From Stereocaulon alpinum (Eukaryota; Ascomycota; Lecanoromycetes; Lecanorales; Stereocaulaceae), in NCBI GenBank assembly GCA_018257865.1, contig JAEUBA010000036.1, positions 124,001 to 188,000 on the forward strand: a stretch of DNA of 64,000 nucleotides. Direction: 5' to 3'. The notes under the pieces were generated by a model. That model saw only the letters and a list, made by a program, of their open reading frames with translations. It ran no database searches and was not told the origin of the DNA. Within the stretch, counting starts at the first letter, position 1. The number at the start of each line of letters is the position of its first letter. The translations under genes were made by a program, and so were the position numbers. This document shows positions 34,107-45,601 of the stretch, piece after piece.

Positions 34107-37100
34107 ATGGATCCATTCTCGATCACTGTCGGTATCGTTGGCCTTCTGAATGTGGCTACCCAGACACTCACCCTTGCTAAAACCTATATCGACGAGGTGA
34201 AGCATGGAAAGGTAGCTGCTGTAGAATTCATGAACGAGCTTAATGTTCTTCATTCCAACATCTCGCGACTGGACCGGTTCTTGAAGAGCGAGAGTGAAGC
34301 GACTCGACATTTTGAGAATACCTCGGTTTTAGTCTCCAGCACACATGCGTGTAGAAATAAGCTCAATGTTCTATATGACAAGCTACATGGACACGGCAGA
34401 AGCCGATTGAGTCGCCTGAAGTGGCCCTTGAGTGTAGAAGAACACCGTGAGACGATTGGGGAGCTCAGAGCATTTGCCCAGTGGATCCAGTTCGCATTGA
34501 CGATCGATGGGTGTGGGCTGCTCTCCAAAACCTCGACAGAGGTGCTTGAAGTCTTGGGAAAGCAATTAGAGACATTTCAGCTACTTGAGAAGGTTGATAA
34601 TCGAACGTGCTCAATGGAGCAATCGATCAAAGAGCAATCTGAGTCCTTGCATGACGATCGTATGGCTGCGGAGCGGAACAAAGTTTTGGATTGGCTTTCG
34701 GCGCGGAGCCATGAACAGAAGCACCATAACGTGCGTATGCCGCGTGTGGATGGTACCGGAGAATGGCTGTTGCATGACATCAGATATAAACGCTGGCGTG
34801 ACGAGCAAAAGCTGAGTAACAACGTCTTATGCTGTGACGGTATACCAGGCTCTGGGAAGTCCGTGCTTACGTATGAGCCCTGCTTCTCGCACCCATCTCC
34901 AGTAGCTAACATTACATTTGCAGATCATTAGTCATCGACCAACTCACCGACACTATCATCCATCAGAACAAGGCGATAGTCCATTTCTACTTCGACTATC
35001 GAGAACATGATGAACAGTCGGCCGGTGACATGTTTGCGAGTCTACTCAAACAGCTCCTCCTTCACAAGTCCGAACTTCCAGCTTCTGTGATCCAGCTTTA
35101 TCAGAAGCTTGCAAGTCAATCGAGGAAACCTCAACAACAAGACCTAGAGCAGGTATTTATATCTACATCTCAAGGCTTTGACAGAGTCTACATCATCGTT
35201 GATGCCTTGGATGAGTGTGCCAAGAATCACAGGAAAGCAATGCTCAGGGGTTTGGACAATCTACAAAAGCAGACCTTTATGAGGATGTTTGTGACCAGTC
35301 GCCCGCATGCAGAAGATATCAAGCAAGCCTTTGGGTTATCTCCAACAATGTTGATCGAGGCTACGTCATCCGATCTGAAGAAGTACGTCTTTAACGAGAT
35401 CGAAAACAGCGATGACCCCAATTTCATTGACGAAGAATTCAAGAACGAGATCATCGAAGTGATTAGCCAGAAAGCGAACGACATGTACGTGTAGACAGCC
35501 GTATGCTGATGATTCGTTTTGGCCAAGCGATTTCTAACATGTGCCCAGGTTTCTGCTGGCCGTCCTACAGACGCGGACGATCCTGAATGAGCCTACCGCA
35601 GGAGAAATGGAAGAAGCTCTCGAGAAGATGCCAGAAGGTTTAAGCGATGCCTTTGAACAGACCTTGTTGAGGGTCAGTAAACAACAAGACGGGCGTAAGA
35701 AACTGGGTATGAACACGCTGATGGTACGTACTTTTCGGAAAGTTTTCTATCTACGGAGCGTTCGATGTTCTGCAAATACAGCTCTGGGAGCGAACCTTGG
35801 ATGTTTTATCTTTGGGACATTGTTCATGACGATGTCTCTCGTCCAACCCTCGGAGCCTTTGAACATCCCTCACAGTCCATTTCGAGGGTGAGTGATTGTG
35901 CTGTACAGCACAACAATACAAAATACGTCCGAGATCCTTACCCCCACGCCTACAGTGGTCTACAAGTCCGATTTTGGGAGCAATCATCTTCGATGTGTCC
36001 CCTGACATTGCTCCATTTTCTCTGTGTATATCTAGTGCACATTGCCGCTGACTTTGCTTCATCCACTCGTAATTTTTTTCCGAGAGTTGTCTTCCTCATT
36101 GGGGGTTCCAAGCCCTGCAACCTGTTATGGAGTGACGAACCAGGCTTTGCTCCCCAGATGTGTCTTATTCTCTTCCTGTCGATGGAGAGCAACGCTGACT
36201 CAAGATTTTGCGTAGTGGATATTATTTGCCCAAAGGCCGTTACTCGTGACCGAGTTGAGTGAGGCACTTGCCATCAGGCCAAAGCATACTTCTCTGAACG
36301 CCAAGTATCGGCCGTCGCAAAAGCTCATGCTCGATTGTTGCCAGGGACTAGTGATCGTGGACAAGGGGAGTTCCGTCATACGCTTCGTGCATTACTCCAT
36401 ACAACAGTATCTCCACGAACATCAGGACCGATTCTTTCCCACGGGCAATCAGAAAATTGCAGAAATGTTGATGACCTATTTGCTCTTCGATACTTTCGCC
36501 CTTGGCTGTCGCGAGGAAGAAGATGAAATTCGGGCTCTGATATCCAGTAACGTCTTGGTCATATATGCTGTTCAACACTGGGGTGACCACATACGCCTTG
36601 CACTTGACGGTAGTGTAGACAGATTTACCCACCATTTCCTTGGAGCGGGACCTCAACGGTCATGCGCATGTCAAATCTTCCAATACATTAAAGGTCGCAG
36701 ACAGGAATATTGGGAAGTTGACGAAGCTGAAAGTCAAAATGGACTATATCTTGCTGCTGTCTTTGGATTAGAGAGCCTAGCCAGACGACTTCTCGATTCT
36801 AAGGAAGCAGAAATCAATTCGAAGACTGTAATGGGCACCACTGCGCTTATCGTGGCTGCGTCGTACGGGCACAAGGGCTTGATACAAATGCTGTTAGAGA
36901 GAGGAGCAGATGTGCAAATGGAAAACTGGTATGGCACCGCTTTGCATTGCGCAGCCGAGTCTGGAAAAGTGAAAGAGTTGTTAGACGTGCTTCCACTGGA
37001 CTTTGACGTCGACGTCCGAGATCCGCATGGCCGCACTGCGCTTCACTGTGCAATTGATTCCGGCCACACATCCGCAATGCAAGCTCTGATTGACCGAGGC

Positions 37101-37262
37101 GCCGATGTCAACGCTTATACCCTCGAGGATTACATGACTCCATTACGCTCCGCTCTTGAGTGGAGGAGTCGGCCAGATGTCGTCTCATTACTTTTAGCGA
37201 ACGGAGCAAACACAGTATATCCCGAAAATTGGCAAGAAGAGACAGTTTGGCGTGGGGTCTGA
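34107..37262 (+). CDS. NLR-like NACHT-ankyrin (STAND) protein
   Basis: I read four exons: 34107-34870, 34924-35484, 35549-35723 and 36216-37262, giving 848 residues. Residues 1-190 are a helical N-terminal domain starting MDPFSITVGIVGLLN, the style of fungal STAND N-terminal (PigL/HeLo-like) domains. The NACHT NTPase has Walker A GIPGSGKSVLT (about 245-255), YFDYREHDEQSAGDMFASLLKQ, Walker B YIIVDALDEC (about 345) and MFVTSRP. A winged-helix region follows (LLVTELSEALAIRP, FVHYSIQQYL). About five ankyrin repeats lie at residues 675-840 (TALIVAASYGHKGLIQMLLERGADV, TALHCAIDSGHTSAMQALIDRGADV, and others). Fungal proteins of this kind are candidate non-self sensors controlling programmed cell death. 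The third intron is unusually long (492 nt). Confidence 0.88.
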
Positions 37263-38270
37263 TGGTTCTTGGGTGACAATGGATACGACGTGAGAAGCTA
37301 AGACTCGCCGGGATGGCTTGTGCAAGCAGCGATCGGGGCCCCGAGAACGATTTGGCAAAGCTATATACCTATATGGAAAGATCTTCATTGATCTGGAACA
37401 TCTCAGTCTGTCTAAACATAAGTGTCCTCGGTTCAACCCGCCTACAAGCTCGATCTTCCCCGGTACCTAATCGATGGAGCTCCTGAGCTGTGTTCACCTC
37501 GACATGTTCCTAAATCACGTGCCCTTCCTTAACAGTCGTGCCCAAGCAGCAAATCTCTCGAGGCAACCTAACGGCCATGATAGCATGCCAAACCCCACTC
37601 ATCGCCTCCACAAAGTCTACATCATTCATCTCCAATTTCAATGCCAGTACACAGTGCTTCTGTCATTCAGCAACCCCTAATCTCGAGGCTCCCGCGCCAA
37701 CCACCTAGCAAGAGCTCCCCATGACCCACTGTGGCCGACACGACCTCGCGCATCAGAACATCAGCATCTGATCGCATCTTCGGCCAGATATCGGCCCATC
37801 ATAAATCTCGGTAAAGATGGAAAACCCATTCCCGCATCACGACATAATGGCCTGCTTAGTCCCACTCTGGCTTAGCCTCAGTTTATACAAACACTGCAAT
37901 CACGGAGAAACAAAGCCATCTAAACATTCCAGCGTGAGTCAAGGAAACTGAGCCGTCAAATCATCTTTCCCATAACCTTCAATCCATAGAGCCAAAGGCT
38001 ACGGTAGCACGTATACCTTACTACATCCACGCGATTTCCATACACCAACTATTTTCATATGTACTCCCCAAAACCCCTTTCGCTTGCAATAGCTACCTTA
38101 AAATTCTCCCAAGAATCTCCACCAATACTCAACGCACATTTTCCAATATAATACAATCCATATCACCACCTCACACCATTTCCATCTCGCAGCACCTCAC
38201 CGTTCCTAAGCACGACTTCGAATAAGCACCCGCCCACCCACCCACATCCTAAGCACAGTATACCTTCTTT

Positions 38271-38310
38271 CAGCACATCAGCACATCAGCACATCAGCAC
38301 ATCAGCACAT
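38271..38310. repeat. microsatellite, five copies of CAGCACAT
   Basis: Five perfect tandem copies of an 8-bp unit. Confidence 0.9.
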
Positions 38311-38968
38311 CACCACCTTGCACCTGCCAAACGACATACCTTTTCCAAACTAATAATGAGACAAGCGCATCATACTAATAGTACGCCTTCGAGCATGCCA
38401 TGTAGTCTATTCACTAACATTTAGGAAGATGGGGGGGATGGACTTATGGTGCTATGAATTTTCTTTCGGGGTGCAAATGTGGCTTGATATTGTGGGTATT
38501 GTGGGAGAGCGGCGGTTCGGATTCAATGGGGACGCTGCTTGGATTTTTTGGGTTTTCTGGGGTTTTCTAGGCTTTCTGTTGAAGTTACATGATATTCACA
38601 GTGGGGTTTGGAATGATTTGGGGGGTTGGGGGGTATGGAGGTCAAGTATTTTTATTATAGTATCGTGGGTAAGGTATGAATCATGATGGTAAGTTTGGCG
38701 TCTTGGGTCTTCGGCACGTGGGTAGAAGCATAGATTGATCGTGTGGGAAGTTGGAAGATAGAATGATATAATTATCTATCGTAGTTTTTAGTAATCCTGG
38801 CATACACACGGGAGGGATGCGCCTTTCCCGGCCGCTTTCTCATGCCATCAGTAGACGCAATGCTTGACATCAATCGTGGTCCATTTATGTAGAATGGATG
38901 GCCTGGATGAACTACAACGGTAATGCAATCCATCACTCCTCGAAGATGTTGCAGGAGTTTCTCCAAGC

Positions 38969-39115
38969 CTAAGCCGAGCCTCCACCGGCACGATTGAGAA
39001 CATAGACGACCTCGAGGTGTTGGCGATTATCTACGCCATTATCCATTCGATGTTGGCCTTGATCTGCAAGCTCAGCGAGCAGTTTATGTTTGCAAACTTC
39101 CAGATGGAGCAGCAT
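38969..39115 (-). CDS. possible small ORF, 48 residues
   Basis: Starts MLLHLEVCKHKLLAELADQG and ends LNRAGGGSA. Composition (Leu-, His- and Gln-containing amphipathic helix) looks more protein-like than the surrounding frames, but length alone does not exclude chance. No family recognised; it could also be one exon of a longer gene. Confidence 0.2.
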   Translation of the reverse strand: MLLHLEVCKHKLLAELADQGQHRMDNGVDNRQHLEVVYVLNRAGGGSA

Positions 39116-39931
39116 AGCTTATCACTCGAGTCGCTAGGCGGCACTTGCTTCTTTCTCATGACATGACGTTTCTCAGAGCATAGCTTTGTAGGTCGAACAT
39201 GGACATGGAATCGTAAGAGGGTGCCTGGGAGCGAAAGGGGCTCATGAGTAAATGCTATTATGTATCATGGAATGAGCCGAGCATGCTTGTAGCTAGAAGG
39301 ATGCTTAGGCGAGATGATCACACTTTAGATCATGTAGCTGCTCCAGTATCCTTCCTAGGCGTGGGACATGGCTAGCTCGTGGGTCAAGAACGACAATGCC
39401 AGTAGGTCGAAAGCTTGGATTCCATGAAGAATCACTATAGATGGACAATACTCGTGTGGATGAATTAGCAGGCACTGTATAGCCTATGCGAAAACCGAGA
39501 ACAAAGCAGAATGCGGCGGAGTCGCCGGGGAAGGCCACAACTCTTGGAGCTTGACAAAATAGTACACTCGCAAGGACTCGACAGCTTTATTCCTAAACGT
39601 GATCAAGTATCAATCAACAGAAAATAATGGTGGAGGTTGAGCAAGATTCGGCAATGTTACCCGCACTAAGTCGCACTAAATTTTCGATACGGCTGCTCCG
39701 GCGATGGGGAGCCCAACATCGCTGTACAGCACACCTGCACGCCATCAGAAAAGGTTGCGTTCATCAATCAGGCTCGCAAGTCAGGAGCACGTTCTGAACA
39801 CCGGGCTAGGATCTGTCCACGAGCCTCACAACCGTCATTCGCTCGCATTATTACCATAAGAGGCCAACGACGCTCCCGTGGACCCCGCAATTACATACCA
39901 TTGAAGGCCACTCGAGCAGCAGCAATCAATC

Positions 39932-40364
39932 ATGTCGTTTGTGTGCCCCTGATGATGTTCTGACTCTGTCCCTGCTAACCAGCATCATTGACAGTGATAC
40001 CACAACTCCTCGTCTCACGACCGATGCACTGGTCCGCTCTGGGGAGGTGGTGACCTCTCAGCTGAAAGATTGGCTTGAGAAGCCTCAGACGCATGAACAA
40101 GTGGCTGTGGGGGCGGCTGTATCTCGATCATGTGCCAAGACCAAGGCTCTTGCTGATCGCTGGAGTGACCTGACGAGCCCATGTCTCACCGCCAGTGCAG
40201 TGGCTGTGTCTGCGGAGAACGAGAGGGCCCAGTTGAGAAGCTGGCTTAAGACACCACAGACGCATGAGCAGTTGGTCCTTGGGAAGGATACGTCTCGCTC
40301 TATGGCCAAGACCAAGGCGTACGTTGACGAGCTCGAGGATGCTATCATGGGAAAGACTGAATGA
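39932..40364 (+). CDS. small protein with two internal repeats
   Basis: Best model: exons 39932-39936 and 39983-40364, 128 residues. The 46-nt intron opens GTTTGT and ends CTAACCAG, with the likely branch site very close to the acceptor. The protein is two tandem copies of about 45 residues. Copy 1 has QLKDWLEKPQTHEQ, VSRSCAKTKALAD and copy 2 has QLRSWLKTPQTHEQ, TSRSMAKTKAYVD. Each looks helical, with the invariant core W-L-x-x-P-Q-T-H-E-Q and SRS-AKTKA. I do not recognise the family. The start is uncertain because without the intron no ATG opens this frame close by. Confidence 0.55.
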
Positions 40365-41414
40365 TTAGGACGGGACAGTGACGGGGAGACAACGGAAATA
40401 GGTATGAAGAGGAGTATGGATCAATGCATGGAGAAGAGTTCGGGTTTTGTTGGAGATGGTGTAGTATCGAGGAGAAGATGAAGGTTTCGCTTGGCGCTAC
40501 ACAGAATATGAACACCATGGCGATGGCCGTTCTGTCAATTCAACTCTTTGTCTTCCCGTTGCATGTTCTCTGTCTCGGTTGTTGGCTGTGTACCTTTGCA
40601 GGGTGTCTAATGACGGAACACAGCTTTGATGCACACGAAGCTGGATACCAACGCCAGTCCGTTGCGCGCGGTATTTGTACCAGATGTGGCAATGTCCCAC
40701 TGGATGTCCCGTTGGCTATCTTACTCATTGTTGAATCTCCGGAAGAGTAGGTTTCAAGTTACACAATTTTGGTACTAATCATTGCAAAGTGGTGTTCTGT
40801 AGTCGTGAAGGGGGGCAGGTCTTGAGGAAGTGAGGTCGGGTAAAATTACGTTGCGGAGCGAAGCGCGGAGGACTGAGGCCAGTGTGTGACCAGACCTGAC
40901 AGTGACGGCAGAGCCCTGCAGGGACAGGCAGATTGCATTATTACCTCTTCTCATCAACATTGTTGCGGATCGTACACAATCTATTTCATCGCGTAGTTGA
41001 TGGCTCTGAGGGAGAAAAAGTCTGCTGACCATGTTCTGCATCTTCCATGCAAAAATCTCGTGATCAGAGTTGTGATCCCAACAGGGGTTGCCATAAGTCT
41101 CCGAGGTTTCCCCAGGGGATGCTCCGGGGATCCCGGGGGGCTTCGGAGGTTTAGTGACTTATGTCACCCCTGTTGATCCCGAATTGAGCCGCATCCCAAC
41201 ACCGCATCGCCAGGCTAAGACCTACACATACAATATTACGGACATAACCTTCGATGTTGAGCCGCGTCGCGCCAGGCGAATCTGGTTATTTTTCGCGAAA
41301 CATTCTCCACTTCACCAACTTGGTCACCCCAAACTTAGGAGTCAACACTGCTAAGATTGTGCAATCGTCTCCCTTTTCGTGTTCTACATATCTACATATC
41401 TCAATCTCCCAATC
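40365..41414. other. intergenic region upstream of CHZ1
   Basis: No gene supported, although an ORF at 40424-40750 exists. Contains the MITE-like palindrome at 41079-41175. Confidence 0.5.
41079..41175. mobile_element. 97-bp MITE-like palindromic element
   Basis: Ends are perfect inverted repeats, CAACAGGGG at 41079-41087 and CCCCTGTTG at 41167-41175. Inner arms also pair (CCATAAGTC with GACTTATG; CTCCGAGG with TTCGGAGG). The element is flanked on both sides by ATCC (41075-41078 and 41176-41179), a possible target-site duplication. The CAGGGGTGACATAAGTC-like end resembles hAT-type termini, but an 8-bp duplication is not clear. It has no coding capacity and lies about 240 bp before the CHZ1 ATG. 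Confidence 0.6.
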
Positions 41415-41917
41415 ATGTCCTCAAACCAAGGCAGTGCCGATCCTACCGTAGGCGGCACTAAGACAAACCCAGCCCAAACCGTCGCTGAAGGGAAAGGAAA
41501 GGGCAAGGCTGATTCAGCGCAAGACGTGAGCATGGGCGAGGACGACAGCAGCTCAGACGAGGAGACTGGCGCAGAAGATGAGGTATGGATCTCCAGGCGC
41601 CAATGCAACCACGTTACACAAGTCGATCACTGACACTCTGCGCTCACAGACAAAAGACGAATGTATGTCCAATCACTGTCACCTGGGTCTCACCCATGTT
41701 CCTAGCTGATATGAATGCCTCTTGTGTAGCGGAAGAAGACGACCGAGACAACATGGAGGAAATCGATACCGACAACATCATCTCTGACGGCCGTCGCACA
41801 CGCGGTGTTAAGATTGACTTCGTCGAAGCATCCCAGAAAGCTGGCCCCGAGCTGGAAGATGATGACGAGGAAGATGATGACGACTTTGAGGAGCAGGATG
41901 AGAAGATGGCTGATTAG
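41415..41917 (+). CDS. CHZ1: histone H2A.Z-H2B chaperone Chz1
   Basis: I read three exons: 41415-41582, 41650-41662 and 41730-41917, giving 122 residues. The middle exon is only 13 nt and encodes TKDE plus one base; skipping it would shift the frame. The CHZ motif is visible (NMEEIDTDNIISDGRRTRG, then KIDF), between an acidic Ser/Glu-rich N-terminus and a strongly acidic C-terminus. Chz1 delivers H2A.Z-H2B dimers to the SWR1 remodeler in the nucleus. Size and layout fit the family. Confidence 0.92.
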
Positions 41918-42587
41918 GCGCAGACTTTCTGTTTGGCGGTCTTCTCGTGGCATTGTTGAGCATGGTTAAGGTGGACGAACTGTGGATGATGCGATCAAAG
42001 ACTTGCTCTAGATGAGATCATGGGTATACCCTACCAACAGCCGATCTACAAAAGCATCTACCGGCAGGACATTTCTACAGCCTTTCAAGCTGAACGGCGA
42101 GGGTGGCACGAACAATGGCGTATTACGCTCGTCTTGGATAAGGATCTTCCGCAATGGAAATCTTGCTAGCTCATATCCTACCGTAGAGTATCACAATTGC
42201 ATTGTCTACCCCAGCTGTGCGCGACCTCTTATCCGCAAACAGCATTGTGTGTACGCCAAGCCTTACCGATCTACCTCCGTGAAATTGTTGCTCACAGAAC
42301 ACCAACTGGTGACCAACCATTCGCTGTCCACAATGGCCACCTTCACTTTTCCTCGATCGCTGCCTCCATTAAATTCACTTTGAATTACGACAATGAACCA
42401 CTAATCTCCTGTCCCCAATTTATTGCAGCCTTTGCGCCGGCCCTCCCCTTCCCGCAGAGGCCACCTTTCTCAAACCTCCCCGTTCGCGCGCCCTTCATTG
42501 TAGGCATCCCTTATAATTGATATGGCTTCAAGGTACCTGCTGCTTGGCTCATCTCTCACACTCTTGTTGCAGACATTGTAGCTTACA
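41918..42587. other. intergenic region, CHZ1 to BET1
   Basis: CHZ1 3' UTR and BET1 promoter. No gene supported. Confidence 0.5.
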
Positions 42588-43317
42588 ATGACCGTCTCCA
42601 GCAGATTCGGCAATTCGACCCTTCACCAGCGTGACCCGCGCTCCGCCCTCTTCGACTCCTACACGGGTGATCGAAATCGCACTAGTAGCAATTCACCCGC
42701 AAGAGGAGGTAGTGGATACGGGTATGCGGCAGGTTCAGGCGTGGGAGTGGGCGGTAGTGGGATGGGGCAGGTGAATGGGGGTTTTAGGGCAGCTACGCCG
42801 AACTCGAGGTACGCCCCATGTACGCATGAGAGAGCGAGGGCAATGGGTATAGGGCAGGTCTATACTCTTTGCGGGGCATATGGTATCAAGAGCTTGCGGA
42901 GCTTGTGAAAGGGGCCAAGACCAAGAGCTGACATGCTACTATGGGTGTTATAGAGGTCAATATAGCGACGCCGTCCTTTCAGAACTTGAAAACCAAAACG
43001 ACAACGAACTAGAAGGCATAAGTGCCAAAGTGAAAATGCTGAAAGATGTTCGCCTCTCCTATCCGCCTCCCACCTCCATCACCGCCTGCTCTGCTAACAC
43101 CCTCTTACAGCTCACAGTCTCAATAGGTGACGAGATCCGCACTTCCTCCTCATTAGCCGACGCCATGAATGACTCCTTTGATAACACGCGAGTACGGTTA
43201 CGAGGGACCATGAACCGCATGTTACGGATGGCAGAGAAGACGGGCGTGGGGTGGAAGGTTTGGGTTGGGTTCTTTTTGGCTGTGTGGTTGATATTTGTTT
43301 ATGTTTGGTTGTTCTGA
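42588..43317 (+). CDS. BET1: ER-Golgi SNARE Bet1
   Basis: I read three exons: 42588-42808, 42954-43047 and 43111-43317, giving 173 residues. The N-terminus has the family signature HQRDPRSALFDSY. A Gly-rich linker follows, then the SNARE helix (LSELENQNDNELEGISAKV, continuing across an intron to LTVSIGDEIR and FDNTRVRLRGTMNRM). A C-terminal membrane anchor ends at the last residue (WVGFFLAVWLIFVYVWLF). Bet1 acts with Sed5, Bos1 and Sec22 in fusion of ER-derived vesicles with the Golgi. The second donor is GTTCGC, weaker than usual, but frame and family continuity support it. Confidence 0.92.
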
Positions 43318-43723
43318 TGCACATGGAATGGCAAGAAGAATTTGAGAGCTAGCTATTTGAGAGGAGAGGCTACACACGCTAATGGGGAAGACGACACATA
43401 TCAAGCAGTGATATCAGCATATACAGAGTGCATAGAAGACTTGCATTGCGAGCAAGGCGTTGAGGGAGGATCACTAGGCCAATTAAGCCTGTCCATATTG
43501 GGGCCAGAGAAGCTGCGCTGTCCGCTATTGCGTCGGGAGGTACCAGAGGGATAGCCATGTATATGTAGATGCTAGAGAGGAAACGATTTCCTGGTACACT
43601 CGATGCGATTATGGGTATCTATAACTAACGACCTAAGCCGACGGATCCACGATGCCAGCTTAGACCATCGACGCCACCTCTACCTCATCAACAACCCCAC
43701 AGCCTTGTCCCCACCAAATGCAT
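43318..43723. other. convergent intergenic region
   Basis: 3' flanks of BET1 and APC15. Nothing else seen. Confidence 0.45.
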
Positions 43724-44705
43724 CTAATTCTCCCTTCCCCTCCCCCTACTCCTCCTCCCACCACCCCTCCCACCCAAACTATCCCTTACCCCAACAGGAC
43801 TACTTCCAAAGAATGAGCTCCCCAGTACTCCAGAAGAAGTAGGATCCATCCTCTGCGCAAACGCATTCCCACTCTGCCTAAACGTCCCCATAACCGGTCC
43901 CTGCCTCTGCACAACACCACCATCATCCTCACTACTACTATCCTCAACCTCCGTATCCGTATGCTCATACTCCCCCCCCTGAACCCCACTCCTATCAGCA
44001 TCCGCATCCGGAATCTCATCATCCAAATCCCTCCCCAGCCCCTCAAACCCGTCCCCAAAATCCCCCTCCCCCTCTTCCTCCAACAACCCCTCCCCATGCG
44101 TCTCCGTAGGATCCAGCCCCCCCTCCCCCTCATCCTCCGTACCATCAGCATCACTCCACGCCCCACCATCAGCATCCAAATCCGGCACCTCCTCATCCAA
44201 ATCCCTCCCCAACACCCCTCCCTCCCCTTCCTCCCCCTCCATCCCCATCCCCAACCCTTCAGCCTCCGCCTCCGCCGCCATCTGCGCCTCCTGCGCCGCA
44301 AACTCCCTCGCCCGCGCACCCTCTACTTCCTCCCTCTCCGCCCGCTCATCACACATTCCCTGCAGCGTCTTCGCCACGCCTGGCGGGCGCAGCCATCCCG
44401 CGCCGAATCGGCGGATGTTTGCTTTGCGGTGCGATACGATTGTTTCGTCTGCGCGGAGGATGGAGAGGAGGGTTCGTTGCGGGGGTTGCGGGGGGTGGGT
44501 TGTGCGGTGGTGTTGTTGGTGGGAGGGGGAGAGGGCGTTGTTGGTGGGGGAGTCGTGCGAGGAGGGGGTAGGGGGCGGTGGGGGGTGGGTGGATAGGGAT
44601 GGGTACCAGAGGGTGTGGGGCTGGCGGTGGTTAGTTATGCGGTGAGGAGGGGGGGGCGGGGGGACGCACGTCGTGGGGGAAGAGGGGGGGGAGGGAGGAG
44701 AACAT
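43724..44705 (-). CDS. APC15: anaphase-promoting complex subunit 15
   Basis: Minus strand, exons 44705-44670 and 44620-43724, 310 residues. The first 12 residues (MFSSLPPLFPHD) continue over the intron into PHTLWYPSL. The core RKANIRRFGAGWLRPPGVAKTL is the Apc15/Mnd2 signature. APC15 is part of the APC/C ubiquitin ligase and promotes turnover of the mitotic checkpoint complex. The rest is a low-complexity acidic tail with the motif LGRDLDEEVPDLDAD repeated as LGRDLDDEIPDADAD about 70 residues later. The protein ends in an RGGGRRSRGRGR basic tail. The minus strand is extremely C/T-poor in stretches, giving long G runs on +. Confidence 0.88.
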
Positions 44706-45601
44706 TGTCGCGTGCGAGAGGTGGTGTGTTGCACGTCAATAGCTCGGGTTTACCGCTTGCTTTATAGAGAAAGGTATGTGGCGCGTTTGGATTCACGGTT
44801 GGAGGGCTCGAATTGCGCGAGCACTGAAGTAAACATTGGTTGCATTGATACGGCAATCCTTATCGATAAGGTTTGATACATGTAATATTACCGCAGACTA
44901 AGATAGAGCTCTTGGCAGTCGAGTCTATATCTTAATATTCGCCGATCAAGACTCCAGAGCCTTGGAATGATGCTAAAGTTGATGAGCTGCGGGCTTTGTT
45001 CAGTGACAAGCCAATATCTGCAGCTTGGAAGAAAAGATGAGATGTTAAAATGGTGTGCCCCAACCCCCGAAAACCATGTCTGGGGGTTCGCGCTCATAAA
45101 AGGTTTTTCAAAGTGCACACCAGACATCAGGAGGCAGCGACTTTTGATCAATCCGGTCTGGTGTTTGGAGTATTCTGACGCAAGATATGACACTTGATCA
45201 TTGCTCAGGAAAGTAGAGTAGTCTTCGGGTACATTTTACACTTTGGTAACTGAATAGCGAGCGCTATGGCCTCATAACCTAAGGCAGATTTCCGGAGTGG
45301 CTCGTACATAGGTTATTAGGAGAATCCAGCGACTATGCTGTGAATTGTGAATTCACCGTTGCCAACAGTGATTCGATGATGGTCTCTCTTGGTGATCATA
45401 ATCAGCGTGCCAACTGCATCCTTCGCGTGTTTCAGCACGCGCTCTGGTTGCCTCGTTCGTCGCTGCGCCGCTTCCTTTATTCATCTAGGCTGCCAACCCG
45501 TTTCTAATGATTCCTCATTTTCATACAAGAATGTTATACTAACAATCTTGATGTCCTCACATATTGTCCAATCGTAAGTCGATGCACTGGTAAAAGCAAA
45601 T
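44706..45601. other. divergent intergenic region
   Basis: Between APC15 (minus) and the pepsin-like gene (plus). Contains an inverted repeat at 45041-45128. No gene supported. Confidence 0.5.
45041..45128. repeat. short nested inverted repeat
   Basis: Outer arms GATGT..TGGTGTGC (45041-45058) and GCACACCA..ACATC (45115-45128) pair. An inner stem AACCCCC (45062-45068) with GGGGGTT (45081-45087) is nested inside. It could be a small MITE relic or an RNA/DNA hairpin; no clear target-site duplication. Confidence 0.35.

Larger units (their letters stand above)
37263..39931. other. gene-poor 2.7-kb region
   Basis: From about 37840 to 38420 the + strand is C/A/T-rich and very poor in G; from about 38425 to 38700 it becomes G/T-rich, a sharp switch in strand composition. 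It contains an 8-bp microsatellite at 38271 and one 48-codon ORF on the minus strand (38969-39115), both listed separately. No larger gene is supported. Confidence 0.5.

Noticed and set aside
40424..40750. 108-codon plus-strand ORF with hydrophobic segment
   Set aside because: No recognisable domain, no splice context and no supporting neighbour evidence.
43961..44596. 211-codon plus-strand ORF
   Set aside because: Antisense shadow of the low-complexity APC15 coding region.
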